Below are positions 1-7,772 of a stretch of 64,000 nucleotides of DNA, piece after piece; the first letter of the stretch is position 1; the number at the start of each line of letters is the position of its first letter. This stretch comes from Chryseobacterium lathyri (GTDB lineage Bacteria; Bacteroidota; Bacteroidia; Flavobacteriales; Weeksellaceae). The translations under genes were made by a program, and so were the position numbers. The notes beneath the pieces were generated by a model. That model made no database searches, was not told the origin of the DNA, and saw only the letters and a program-made list of their open reading frames with translations. The DNA lies in contig NZ_QNFY01000005.1 in assembly GCF_003290185.1 (NCBI RefSeq), positions 287,847 through 351,846 of the forward strand. Reading direction: 5' to 3'.

Positions 1-143
1 CTCTGAACAGAAGAGATTTTAAAGTATTCTACCAGTCTTCATTGAAAGATTACTTCATCAAGAACGAAATGGATATCCAGTTCAGGGTTTCTACAGAAAA
101 GCTTGATAACGAAAACAGGGTTCCTGTAAAGAAAAAGAAATAA
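1..143 (+). CDS. 3' end of an unidentified gene (partial)
   Basis: The frame beginning at base 3 is open and ends with TAA at 141-143, giving 46 residues that finish with a basic tail (VPVKKKK). The piece holds several aromatic residues and alternating polar/hydrophobic stretches, which would suit the last strands of a beta-rich envelope protein, but that is only an impression. A rho-independent terminator follows directly, so this is the last gene of its transcript. I do not recognise the family. Confidence 0.7.
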   Translation, partial: LNRRDFKVFYQSSLKDYFIKNEMDIQFRVSTEKLDNENRVPVKKKK

Positions 144-169
144 GTACAATATACTTCAAATATTAAAAA

Positions 170-197
170 GGGCGGTTTTTATAAACTGCCCTTTTTT
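170..197 (+). terminator. Rho-independent terminator after the partial gene
   Basis: The arms GGGCGGTTT and AAACTGCCC (one G-T pair) close a short loop and are followed by six T. It sits 27 bases after the stop of the upstream gene. Confidence 0.85.
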
Positions 198-256
198 GGT
201 GGTATAAACAGGGTGTCGAGATTAATTATTCTTTAATTCGGTTTGCAATTCGACCG

Positions 257-313
257 TTTATTCAGTGGCGTAGGCACGATCCTTTGCCTCTCTTAAATAA
301 AAGGATGAATAAA
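257..313. repeat. Bulged palindrome in a 300-base gene-free gap
   Basis: TTTATTCA (257-264) pairs with TGAATAAA (306-313), and ATCCTTT (279-285) pairs with AAAGGAT (300-306). Together they form a two-part stem with a 14-base bulge on one side. Nothing else is evident between the terminator at 197 and the gene at 445. Confidence 0.5.
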
Positions 314-444
314 GGCTTCACGTTAAAAACTTCGTATGTACCAAATCTAACATTCTAAAAACCTTCAATAAGCTTAATGGTTCCAATAATGCACAACCAA
401 AATTTAATCACTGTCTTTTCCTCCATTTTTCATAAATTAGTACT

Positions 445-1086
445 ATGAAAATTTATGTAGTAAGCGGTCTCGGGGCCGATTTTAAAGTATTGGAAAGACT
501 GGAATTTCCCGAGAACTGTGAATTAATTTTTATAGACTGGCTCATTCCCGAAAAAAACGAGCCTTTTCATTCCTATGTCCAAAGAATGGCAGAAAAAGTA
601 GATGATTCTGAGCCGTTCTGCCTGCTTGGATATTCTTTTGGCGGCATTATGGTGCAGGAGATCAATAAGCTGAAGCCTGCACAAAAAGTAGTCATCATGG
701 GAAGCATTAAATCAGATAAAGAAAAATCTAAATTTATCAGGACCGGTGAGATTACAAAGATTCCAAGAATACTTCCTGTCGGGATGTTTAATGACAAAGC
801 TGCCAATGTGTATTCTGTAGTCAGAAAACTTTTTGACCCTAAAAATCCTAAAATCCTTGAATATTTCAGAGTCAGAGATCCCTATTACCTCAAATGGTCT
901 GTAGAAAAAGTTTCGGAATGGAAATTTGAAGAAACTCCGGAAGTTATTCAGATATTGGGAGATAAAGACATTGTTTTTCCTATTAAATATTCAAAACCGG
1001 ATTATGTGATTAAAGGAGGAACCCATCTTTTTCCTGCTACAAAACACAAAGAAGTATCTAAAATATTAAAGGAGGTTTTTATTTAA
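445..1086 (+). CDS. Alpha/beta-hydrolase fold protein
   Basis: This 213-residue cytoplasmic protein has a complete small alpha/beta-hydrolase layout. The nucleophile elbow is GYSFGG (about residue 62), the acid is probably the Asp in LGDKDIVFP near residue 173, and the catalytic His lies in GGTHLFPAT near residue 193. There is no signal peptide. The oxyanion region near the start (VVSGLGAD) replaces the usual HGxG. The substrate cannot be told from sequence; such proteins are typically carboxylesterases or thioesterases. It stands alone, about 100 bases ahead of amt in the same direction. Confidence 0.8.
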   Translation: MKIYVVSGLGADFKVLERLEFPENCELIFIDWLIPEKNEPFHSYVQRMAEKVDDSEPFCLLGYSFGGIMVQEINKLKPAQKVVIMGSIKSDKEKSKFIRTGEITKIPRILPVGMFNDKAANVYSVVRKLFDPKNPKILEYFRVRDPYYLKWSVEKVSEWKFEETPEVIQILGDKDIVFPIKYSKPDYVIKGGTHLFPATKHKEVSKILKEVFI

Positions 1087-1163
1087 AACTGCTTGCATTT
1101 TAATTTAGGTGTAATATTTAAGGGTTATTTGATTAAAATATATGTTTTTATAAAATTTATATT

Positions 1164-1171
1164 TAATTTTG
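1164..1171 (+). promoter_or_regulatory. -7 box (TAATTTTG) ahead of amt
   Basis: The box matches the Bacteroidetes -7 consensus TAnnTTTG and lies 21 bases before the amt start codon. I see no convincing TTTG at the -33 distance. Confidence 0.4.
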
Positions 1172-1192
1172 ATGGGGTAAAATGTAAATTGT

Positions 1193-2536
1193 ATGAAAAT
1201 TGGTTTAAAGTGGATCGTATCATTCTCAGTCATTACCCTGGTGGCATTCGGAGGATTATTTTGGAGTCCGGTTGTTGATCTTCCCAATACCGGAGAATTT
1301 CTCAGTGAAGATAAAATCGTAGGGGCAGATGTAGCATGGATTCTTGCAGCAGCAGGGCTTGTACTTTTGATGACACCCGGACTGTCGTTCTTTTATGGAG
1401 GCATGGTAGGAAAGAAAAATGTGATCTCCACTATGCTGCAAAGCTTTATTGCGCTCGGGGTTATTTCTATTTTATGGGTCGTTGTAGGATTTTCCTTATC
1501 GTTTGGGGATTCATTAGGTTTTGAGATCAATGGTATACATTACGGAATCATTGGAAATCCCTTAAGTTATCCATTCTTCAGCCATGTAGGAGTGTTACCT
1601 CACAAAATGATGGCTTCCACCATTCCTTTCGTCCTTTTTGCCCTTTTTCAGATGAAATTTGCCGTTATTACTCCCGCACTGATCACAGGTTCTTTCGCTG
1701 AGCGGGTGCGTTTTATCTCTTATTTGTTGTTCATGGTGCTTTTCAGCATTTTTATCTATACACCGCTTTGCCATATGGTATGGCATCCGGACGGGCTTCT
1801 GAATAAATTTTTTGGAGTAAAAGATTTTGCCGGTGGAACCGTAGTCCATATGAGTGCCGGTTTTGCAGCTTTAGCCGGAGCTATGGTCCTGGGAAACAGG
1901 AAAAATCCACACCATGAGCCTTCCAATATTCCTTACGTACTTCTTGGAACAGGAATGCTGTGGTTCGGGTGGTTTGGGTTTAATGCCGGTTCCGCTCTGA
2001 GCGCAAATGCATCTGCTGCAATGGCTTTCGGGACAACGACCATTGCTTCTGCTTCTGCTATGATGACCTGGATATTCTTTGACAGGATCAATGGAAGGAG
2101 CGTTTCTGCATTGGGAGCCTGTATCGGGGCTGTAGTGGGGCTGGTAGCCATTACCCCCGGCTGTGGTTTTGTCAGCATTCCGGAAAGCCTTTTTATAGGA
2201 TTTGCAGCTGCTATTGTTTCCAATCTTATGGTAAACTCGAAAGCGTTGAAAAAAATAGATGATACCCTGGATGTCTTTGCCTGTCATGGAGTAGGGGGAA
2301 TTATGGGAATGATCCTGACCGCTGTTTTTGCCCATGGTGAAAATGCCAGCCTTCTTCATGGAGGTATTGAAGTTTTTGCACATCATATGGCTGCTCTGGT
2401 GCTTGTTTCAGCTTTTACATTCTTTGGCTCGCTGCTATTGTATAAAATTACAGATTCCATAATTACCCTTAGAGTTTCCGAAGAAGCAGAATCTATTGGG
2501 CTGGATCTTTCCCAGCATGAAGAAAGTTTCAAGTGA
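1193..2536 (+). CDS. amt: Ammonium transporter
   Basis: This 447-residue inner-membrane channel takes up ammonium/ammonia (Amt/Mep/Rh family). A cleavable or anchoring N-terminal hydrophobic segment is followed by about eleven transmembrane helices. The two pore histidines are visible: the first in GGTVVHMSAGFAALAG (about residue 208) and the second in CHGVGGIMG (about residue 360). Length is normal for the family. No glnK/P-II gene follows, which is the usual partner in proteobacteria, so any control must act from elsewhere. A hairpin lies beyond the stop and is shared with the convergent genes. Confidence 0.95.
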   Translation: MKIGLKWIVSFSVITLVAFGGLFWSPVVDLPNTGEFLSEDKIVGADVAWILAAAGLVLLMTPGLSFFYGGMVGKKNVISTMLQSFIALGVISILWVVVGFSLSFGDSLGFEINGIHYGIIGNPLSYPFFSHVGVLPHKMMASTIPFVLFALFQMKFAVITPALITGSFAERVRFISYLLFMVLFSIFIYTPLCHMVWHPDGLLNKFFGVKDFAGGTVVHMSAGFAALAGAMVLGNRKNPHHEPSNIPYVLLGTGMLWFGWFGFNAGSALSANASAAMAFGTTTIASASAMMTWIFFDRINGRSVSALGACIGAVVGLVAITPGCGFVSIPESLFIGFAAAIVSNLMVNSKALKKIDDTLDVFACHGVGGIMGMILTAVFAHGENASLLHGGIEVFAHHMAALVLVSAFTFFGSLLLYKITDSIITLRVSEEAESIGLDLSQHEESFK

Positions 2537-2542
2537 TGATTA

Positions 2543-2583
2543 CTAAAAAAAACAGGGCATAGGCAGTAAAGTTGAATGCCCTG
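2543..2583 (-). terminator. Terminator for the crp-azoreductase transcript
   Basis: CAGGGCAT (2553-2560) pairs with ATGCCCTG (2576-2583). Read on the minus strand the stem is followed by eight T. It may also slow transcription arriving from amt on the plus strand, where there is no T tract. Confidence 0.75.
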
Positions 2584-2613
2584 ATAAATACTCAAAAGGG
2601 ATTTTTCCCGAGC

Positions 2614-3237
2614 TTATTCAATGGATTGGATGGCGCTGAAAATTTTGTTTTTTGATTTTTCAAATACTTCGCCCCCAAACTCTTCATTATCTAACGAAAA
2701 AATGGTAATATCTTTGACTCCCATGATTCCGAAAATGTGTTTTAGGTAGGCTGTTTGAAAATTGATATGTCCGTTTTTTTCATTTTCTCCGTATCCTGTA
2801 TCGCCCCGGGCAGATAATATAAATACTTTTTTGTTTTCAAGCAAACCTACGTAGTCGCCATCGGGAGCCCCTGATCTGAATTTCCAGGTTTCATTGATGC
2901 GCATTACCTGATCTATATAAGCTTTTAACCCACTTGGAACAGCCCAGTTATACATTGGAGTTCCAATGACATACATATCGTGTTCTTTAAGCTCTTGTAC
3001 CAGCTCATTGCTTAGCCGTAATGCCTTTTGGTTTTCTTCTGTCCTCTCTGAAGGCTTTTTAAAGGCTCCTGCAATCCAGGATTCGTCAATATTGGGAATA
3101 CTGTCAATACCTGTTTCTCTGTACGTAAATATATCTGAGGGATATTTGGCTTTCCAGTTTTCAATAAAAAGCTGGGTTAATTTTCGGCTGTAAGACCTCT
3201 CATTTCTTACACTGGCGTTAATAATCAATACTTTCAT
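2614..3237 (-). CDS. FMN-dependent NAD(P)H oxidoreductase, azoreductase/NQO type
   Basis: The 207-residue protein has the flavodoxin-like fold of the AzoR/NQO1 family. It opens with a beta strand and an FMN-phosphate loop (MKVLIINASVRNERSYSRK). The FMN-ring loop is GTPMYNWAVPSGLKAYID near residue 92, and a second flavin-contact segment is SARGDTGYG near residue 145. Such enzymes reduce quinones, nitro- or azo-compounds by two electrons in the cytosol. It is 60 bases downstream of a Crp-family regulator gene on the same strand, which suggests co-transcription and control by that regulator. Confidence 0.85.
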   Translation of the reverse strand: MKVLIINASVRNERSYSRKLTQLFIENWKAKYPSDIFTYRETGIDSIPNIDESWIAGAFKKPSERTEENQKALRLSNELVQELKEHDMYVIGTPMYNWAVPSGLKAYIDQVMRINETWKFRSGAPDGDYVGLLENKKVFILSARGDTGYGENEKNGHINFQTAYLKHIFGIMGVKDITIFSLDNEEFGGEVFEKSKNKIFSAIQSIE

Positions 3238-3297
3238 TATGATGAATTTTATAATAACAAAATTCCTGATTATTCATTTCTGAAAAATTGATCTAGT

Positions 3298-3876
3298 TCA
3301 AGAGGATTTATTTTTTTTCCGGATTCGGCTTATAAATTCGGCTGACACGCCTAAATAGGATGCAATTAAATATTGAGGAACTCTGGAGGCAATATCAGGA
3401 TAAGTATCTAGAAAATCATAATATTTCTGTTCAGCTTTGTACATGTTATTAAATACAATTCTTTTCTCAAGAGTTCCCAGGTAGCCTTCTAAAATAATCC
3501 TGAAGTATCTTTCCAGGGAAGGAATTTCCTGCAGCATTTTTTGAAAAGACTGATGACTGATCTGTAAAAGATTTGTTTTTTCTACGGCCTGTATATTGTA
3601 AATGGAAGCCTTTTGTTTAGAAAAGCTGGAGATATCGGTTGCCCACCAATGGTCAATAGCTAAAAAAAGAATCTCCTCATTTCCGTTTTCTGAATTGATG
3701 CAAAACGCTTTTAAAACACCCGAAACAATATAGCTGTCATAGCGGCAGGTTTCTCCGTTTCTTAAAAGAAATTCACCTTTTTCCAATGTTTTTTCTGTCC
3801 AGAAGCTTTTGAAAACAGCTTCTTCTTCGGGACTTAACCTGACATGCTGTGCAATATTCTTAATTAATGTTTCCAT
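3298..3876 (-). CDS. Crp/Fnr-family transcriptional regulator
   Basis: The 192-residue protein has an N-terminal cyclic-nucleotide-binding-type beta barrel (about residues 20-130; GEFLLRNGETCRYDSYIVSG is typical) and a short C-terminal helix-turn-helix (VPQYLIASYLGVSAEFISRI). The Arg and Ser/Thr of a true cAMP pocket are not evident, as is common in Bacteroidetes members of this family, so the effector is unknown. Cysteines are too few for an Fnr iron-sulfur cluster. It precedes the flavoprotein gene and is probably its local regulator. Confidence 0.85.
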   Translation of the reverse strand: METLIKNIAQHVRLSPEEEAVFKSFWTEKTLEKGEFLLRNGETCRYDSYIVSGVLKAFCINSENGNEEILFLAIDHWWATDISSFSKQKASIYNIQAVEKTNLLQISHQSFQKMLQEIPSLERYFRIILEGYLGTLEKRIVFNNMYKAEQKYYDFLDTYPDIASRVPQYLIASYLGVSAEFISRIRKKNKSS

Positions 3877-3943
3877 TTGAAGTGATTAAAAGGAGAGAAA
3901 CCTATATAAATGGATTGAGGTGACCACTATAACTGCTAATTTA

Positions 3944-3951
3944 CAAAAATA
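3944..3951 (-). promoter_or_regulatory. -7 box (TATTTTTG) for the Crp-family gene
   Basis: It matches TAnnTTTG on the minus strand, about 67 bases upstream of the start codon. The -33 element is not clear. Confidence 0.4.
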
Positions 3952-4031
3952 CCTATTATAAAGGCATTCCATGATTTATGAACTGTTATTAATTCTGAGA
4001 TCCGGGAACACTTTTATTGGGATTTATCGCG

Positions 4032-4039
4032 TATCTTTG
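4032..4039 (+). promoter_or_regulatory. -7 box (TATCTTTG) ahead of sdaA
   Basis: It matches TAnnTTTG and lies 27 bases before the sdaA start codon. An AGAGGA sequence between box and start could serve as ribosome-binding site. Confidence 0.45.
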
Positions 4040-4066
4040 TTTTAAGAGGAAAATGAAGAATTATCT

Positions 4067-5485
4067 ATGGAATCAATATCGGTTTTTGAGATTATTAAAG
4101 TAGGAATAGGGCCATCCAGTTCGCATACGATGGGCCCATGGAATGCAGCTTCTGCATTTATTAGAATTATAAAAAGGGAAAGATCAATCGCAGAGGTGAA
4201 AGAAGTTTTCCTTGAATTTTTTGGCTCTTTAGCTAAAACCGGAATCGGACATGGGACGGATATTGCCGGAATGCTTGGACTGAATGGAGAAGATTTCAAA
4301 ACAATAGACACAACAAAGATCGATGAGAAAGTCGATAAGATAAAAAATACCCAGATCCTGAATCTGGGTGGCGAAAAAGAAATTCCTTTTGTGTACGGAC
4401 ATCACCTGATCCTGAATATGGAAAAATCACTTGATTTTCACCCAAACGGAATGATCTTTAAAGCTGTTTTTGAAGACGGCACCGAGCTTGTTCAGGATTT
4501 TTATTCTGTAGGAGGCGGTTTTATTGCCAGCCAGGAAAAAAATTCCATAGAAAAGCACTGCGTCCGAACATTATATCCTTGCCATCACGGTTCGGATATT
4601 GTGAAATACTGTGAAAAATTAGGATTTAAAAGATTTTCAGATCTGATCCTGATTAATGAAGAAAGCTGGAGATCCCAGGAAGAAACCAGGCAGGAAGCAC
4701 TGAATATCTGGAAGAATATTAAAGAATGTATCTACAAAGGCGTCAATAAAGAAGGCATTCTTCCAGGTGGTTTAAATGTGACCAGAAGAGCTGCAGGCAT
4801 CAACAGAAAGCTTTTAGGAGACAAGATCTATAGAAATATCGATGAATGGTTTAAATTGGTGGTCGATGCAGAAGAGAATTTCACCAATATCAATAAATGG
4901 ATTGCTTGTTTTGCTTTGGCAGTGAATGAAGAAAATGCGAGCTTCGGAAGAATCATTACAGCACCTACCAATGGAGCCAGCGGTGTTATTCCGGCAGTTT
5001 TAATGTATTCGCAGGCATTTACAGAATGTATCAGCGAAGATGATATCGTAAGGTTTTTACTGGTTGCCGGAGAAATTGGAACTTTATTCAAGAAAAATGC
5101 AACCATTTCTGCTGCAATGGGTGGATGCCAGGCTGAAATCGGAGTTTCATCAGCGATGGCAGCAGCCGGACTTACAGAGATTTTAGGCGGAAGTATCGGC
5201 CAGGTATTGATGGCGGCTGAAATAGCTATGGAACATCACCTTGGACTTACCTGCGACCCGATCAAAGGATTGGTGCAGATTCCCTGCATTGAAAGAAACA
5301 CAATGGGGGCCATGAAAGCGATCACAGCAGCTAATATTGCCCTTGAAAGTGATCCTGCTAAAGCAAAAGTAACACTGGATGAAGTAATTCAGACCATGTG
5401 GGAAACAGCTTTATCAATGAGTGACCGTTTTAAGGAAACTTCAGAAGGTGGACTTGCCATTGCGGTCAATGTTCCTGAATGTTAA
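4067..5485 (+). CDS. sdaA: L-serine ammonia-lyase (iron-sulfur type)
   Basis: The 472-residue enzyme deaminates L-serine to pyruvate and ammonia using a [4Fe-4S] cluster. It is the single-chain type. The N-terminal regulatory domain begins SISVFEIIKVGIGPSSSHTM, with the family signature SSSHTMGP. The C-terminal catalytic domain carries the cluster cysteines in GGCQAEIG, LTCDPIKG and IPCIERNTMGA. Length is close to E. coli SdaA. It has its own promoter and a strong terminator. Convergent tyrA lies on the other strand. Confidence 0.95.
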   Translation: MESISVFEIIKVGIGPSSSHTMGPWNAASAFIRIIKRERSIAEVKEVFLEFFGSLAKTGIGHGTDIAGMLGLNGEDFKTIDTTKIDEKVDKIKNTQILNLGGEKEIPFVYGHHLILNMEKSLDFHPNGMIFKAVFEDGTELVQDFYSVGGGFIASQEKNSIEKHCVRTLYPCHHGSDIVKYCEKLGFKRFSDLILINEESWRSQEETRQEALNIWKNIKECIYKGVNKEGILPGGLNVTRRAAGINRKLLGDKIYRNIDEWFKLVVDAEENFTNINKWIACFALAVNEENASFGRIITAPTNGASGVIPAVLMYSQAFTECISEDDIVRFLLVAGEIGTLFKKNATISAAMGGCQAEIGVSSAMAAAGLTEILGGSIGQVLMAAEIAMEHHLGLTCDPIKGLVQIPCIERNTMGAMKAITAANIALESDPAKAKVTLDEVIQTMWETALSMSDRFKETSEGGLAIAVNVPEC

Positions 5486-5511
5486 GAAGAAAATGATACT
5501 GTTTTATATAT

Positions 5512-5543
5512 AAAATCCTTAGAAATCAATCTAAGGATTTTTT
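5512..5543 (+). terminator. Terminator after sdaA
   Basis: AAATCCTTAGA and TCTAAGGATTT form an 11-bp stem with a short loop, followed by a run of T. Confidence 0.85.
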
Positions 5544-5657
5544 ATGATGTATTTAAAGCTTAATAATTTTAAACCATTAAGAGCTATGAAACGATTAAGG
5601 AAATTAAGACAAAATCAATTGCTTGTTAAGGACAAGTCAAGCTCAGCTTAGTACTTT

Positions 5658-6500
5658 TTATCTTAAAATACCTCTGATCCTGTTGGCATTGCTGATCAGT
5701 TCTTCAAGGTATTCATAATTTTCTTTTTCTAATGCGGCTTTGAATTTTCGGAGCTGTGTGATATGCTCATTCAGAACATCCAGAACATTCTCCTTGTTTT
5801 GCTTAAAGATAGGCACCCACATTTCAGGATGAGATTTTGCAAGACGTACTGTACTGGAGAAACCGGAACTGGCAAGCTGAAAAATGGTCTCTTCTTCCCG
5901 TTCCTTTTCCAAAACAGTATTGGCCAGAGCATATGATGTAATGTGTGAAATATGTGAAATATAAGCCGTATGAATATCATGAGCTTCCGCATTCATATAG
6001 ATCAGGTGCATATCCAGGTTTTCTGCCACTTTTTCAACCAGTTGAAGCGCATCAGGGGCAGATTCCTCTTTATTGCAGATCACTCCGGCTTTTCCAGAAA
6101 AACTGTCAGAAACAGCAGATCCTGGACCACTGTTTTCTGTACCCCACATTGGGTGAAATGCTACAAACCTGGAACGTTTCGGATGGTCTTTGACAGCATT
6201 TACAATTCCGGCTTTGGTTGATCCCGCATCCATAACGGTCTGTTGGTCTGATATAAGATCCAGAACCTCCGGAAGCAGTTTTCTGGCCGCATCTACAGGA
6301 ACGGCAATGATGATGAAGTCTGCATTTTTAACTCCATATTCTAGATCCGTGCCGGCATCGATAATATGACGATTCAATGCTTCCGTAATATGCTGCTGAT
6401 TATTGTCGATTCCGTAGATAAAATCTGCAATGCCTTTTTCCTTTAATTTTAAAGCCATTGAGCCTCCGATTAACCCTGTACCAATAATACTTATTTTCAT
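5658..6500 (-). CDS. tyrA: Prephenate dehydrogenase
   Basis: The 280-residue enzyme oxidises prephenate to 4-hydroxyphenylpyruvate in tyrosine synthesis. It opens with an NAD(P)-binding Rossmann motif (GTGLIGGS at residues 7-14). The prephenate dehydrogenase helical domain follows, with FHPMWGTENSG near residue 115 containing the conserved catalytic His. There is no fused chorismate mutase and no ACT domain. It is not next to other aromatic genes here. A leader peptide with three consecutive Tyr codons and a terminator hairpin lie between its promoter and start, so tyrosine-dependent attenuation is the likely control. Confidence 0.93.
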   Translation of the reverse strand: MKISIIGTGLIGGSMALKLKEKGIADFIYGIDNNQQHITEALNRHIIDAGTDLEYGVKNADFIIIAVPVDAARKLLPEVLDLISDQQTVMDAGSTKAGIVNAVKDHPKRSRFVAFHPMWGTENSGPGSAVSDSFSGKAGVICNKEESAPDALQLVEKVAENLDMHLIYMNAEAHDIHTAYISHISHITSYALANTVLEKEREEETIFQLASSGFSSTVRLAKSHPEMWVPIFKQNKENVLDVLNEHITQLRKFKAALEKENYEYLEELISNANRIRGILR

Positions 6501-6515
6501 CTTTTAAAATTTTTT

Positions 6516-6549
6516 AAAATAAAAAACCCCGTCAAGGACGAGGTTTTTA
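6516..6549 (-). terminator. Attenuator terminator in the tyrA leader
   Basis: On the minus strand, AAACCTCGTC and GACGGGGTTT (one G-T pair) close a CTT loop and run into TTTTTTATTTT. It sits 16 bases before the tyrA start, so it must act as a regulated terminator rather than an end-of-gene one. A competing strand, GGGCTAGGATT (6565-6575), can pair with the 5' arm GGACGAGGTT region (6536-6545 as written on the plus strand) and would prevent the hairpin. Confidence 0.85.
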
Positions 6550-6568
6550 AGTTATGTTCATAAGAATC

Positions 6569-6625
6569 CTAGCCCAGTTTTGAGTTAAAAATTCTATAAT
6601 AATATGTTCCGTTATTGAAATTCAC
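6569..6625 (-). CDS. tyrA leader peptide with a Tyr-Tyr-Tyr run
   Basis: The frame starting with GTG encodes VNFNNGTYYYRIFNSKLG (first residue read as fMet) and stops at TAG. Three TAT codons are consecutive (6596-6604), and two Phe codons flank them. The gene downstream makes tyrosine, so ribosome stalling at these codons when Tyr-tRNA is scarce would fit attenuation control. The start codon is 4 bases after the -7 box with no room for a Shine-Dalgarno sequence, implying a leaderless message. The putative antiterminator strand overlaps the stop codon, as in the second ilv leader. The frame is seen directly; its translation is inferred. Confidence 0.75.
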   Translation of the reverse strand: MNFNNGTYYYRIFNSKLG

Positions 6626-6629
6626 AGAG

Positions 6630-6637
6630 CGAAGGTA
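6630..6637 (-). promoter_or_regulatory. -7 box (TACCTTCG) for the tyrA leader transcript
   Basis: It matches TAnnTTTG at all but one fixed position and lies 4 bases before the leader GTG. The -33 element is poor (TCCT at the expected distance), which may mark a weak promoter. Confidence 0.5.
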
Positions 6638-6776
6638 TAAAATATTTTTTAAACTCAGGATATTTTTGACTTAATTATTATGGTGCTTCTTTGCCGGCTT
6701 AACCTTCAAACTGAAACTCAATATCTGTTTTTCTCTAGAGAACCTTATACCTGATGGATACTAGGCCGCCTTTTTG

Positions 6777-6784
6777 TACTTTTG
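6777..6784 (+). promoter_or_regulatory. -7 box (TACTTTTG) ahead of the 6858 gene
   Basis: It is a perfect TAnnTTTG match in the gap between divergent tyrA and the secreted-protein gene. The start codon is about 74 bases downstream. No TTG is seen at the -33 distance. Confidence 0.35.
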
Positions 6785-6857
6785 TATAACGAGGCCTTTT
6801 TGTGAAAAAAAATGATTTCACTGAATCGTATCCATTTTATCATTAAAATCTAATAAT

Positions 6858-7595
6858 ATGAATTATCTGAAAAAAATATCATTCATGATATGCTTTGCTG
6901 CAGGCATCTGCCAAGCTCAGCAAAAGAATACTGATGCGGATTATAGTTTTAGCGGTCTTATTGACCAAAAAATTCCTGTTGAACTAAATGTCAGCGTTTC
7001 AAAGAATGTCGTTTTAGGGAACATCAGATATGTAAAAACTAAAGAAAAGAAACCCATTAAAATAATAGGAACACTGAATTCTGGAAATCATTATCATCTG
7101 GAGGAATTTGAAAACGATGGGAATATCAGCGGAATTATTGATGGGGTCTTAAAAAATGGAAAATTAGAGGGAGACTGGTCTTCCACAAAGTCTGACGCCG
7201 TTTATCCCATGACACTTGATGTTCAAACTAACGTAAATCCGAAGCCGGAAATATTTTCACCTGTTCCGTCTGATCATTTTGAAGGAACGTATACCTATCA
7301 ATATGGAGAAAATGGGTATCAGGGAAGTATTACTATTAAAAAGATAAAAGGTCAGATGTATTCCTATGATATTGGCTCTGTGACCAGGGCTCCGGGCAGA
7401 AATATTGCAGATGCGTCGGGGGAGGTGATGATTAAAAATAATCAGTTTACTATTGAAATCAATAAATCATGTTCATTCCTCGCTACATTTTATAATGGAT
7501 TTATATCAATTACATCAGTCCCATCTGAGCAGTCGCGTGATTGTGAGTTTGGACTGAATGCAACGTTAGAAGGAACTTTTCTTAAAGTGAAATAG
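6858..7595 (+). CDS. Secreted protein of unknown function
   Basis: I do not recognise this 245-residue protein. The N-terminus is a clear Sec signal peptide (about residues 1-20, ending CQAQQ). The mature part is beta-rich and shows two similarly built halves: a segment after DYSFSGLIDQKIPVEL and a second after FEGTYTYQYGENGYQGSI, each consistent with a lipocalin-like or barrel sheet. One Cys pair near the C-terminus (SCSF and RDCEF) could form a disulfide. It lies alone between tyrA and another secreted-protein gene and ends at a strong terminator. Confidence 0.7.
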   Translation: MNYLKKISFMICFAAGICQAQQKNTDADYSFSGLIDQKIPVELNVSVSKNVVLGNIRYVKTKEKKPIKIIGTLNSGNHYHLEEFENDGNISGIIDGVLKNGKLEGDWSSTKSDAVYPMTLDVQTNVNPKPEIFSPVPSDHFEGTYTYQYGENGYQGSITIKKIKGQMYSYDIGSVTRAPGRNIADASGEVMIKNNQFTIEINKSCSFLATFYNGFISITSVPSEQSRDCEFGLNATLEGTFLKVK

Positions 7596-7644
7596 ATTCG
7601 TGAATTAACACAAAATAAACTTATTGAATCACTCCCGGAAAAAT

Positions 7645-7673
7645 AAAAACCAACTTTTAAAAGTTGGTTTTTA
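7645..7673 (+). terminator. Terminator after the 6858 gene
   Basis: AAAACCAACTTT pairs with AAAGTTGGTTTT around a two-base loop, with a T tract downstream. Confidence 0.8.
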
Positions 7674-7705
7674 TTATAGAATGCACCAATGAGCCACCCT
7701 ACATA

Positions 7706-7736
7706 GTTGCATTATCATGAAGATTAACTAGCTTTG
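7706..7736 (+). promoter_or_regulatory. Bacteroidetes-type promoter GTTG-N19-TAGCTTTG
   Basis: TTG of the -33 element ends at 7709 and, after exactly 19 bases, a perfect -7 box TAGCTTTG spans 7729-7736. Transcription should start near 7743, about 30 bases before the ATG of the next gene. The TTG at 7734 lies inside this box, so it cannot be the true start. Confidence 0.7.
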
Positions 7737-7772
7737 TTACAGAGCAGTAAATCAATATCACGGCAAAATACA

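Noticed and set aside
1093..1278. 61-codon frame across the amt promoter and start
   Set aside because: It overlaps amt in another frame and has amino acid composition typical of translated AT-rich spacer.
1871..2386. Long antisense frame (171 codons) within amt
   Set aside because: It is a shadow of the amt coding frame with no family resemblance.
6601..6618. Short plus-strand frame (ATG TTC CGT TAT TGA) in the tyrA leader region
   Set aside because: It is antisense to the leader peptide, has only four codons and no promoter that fits.
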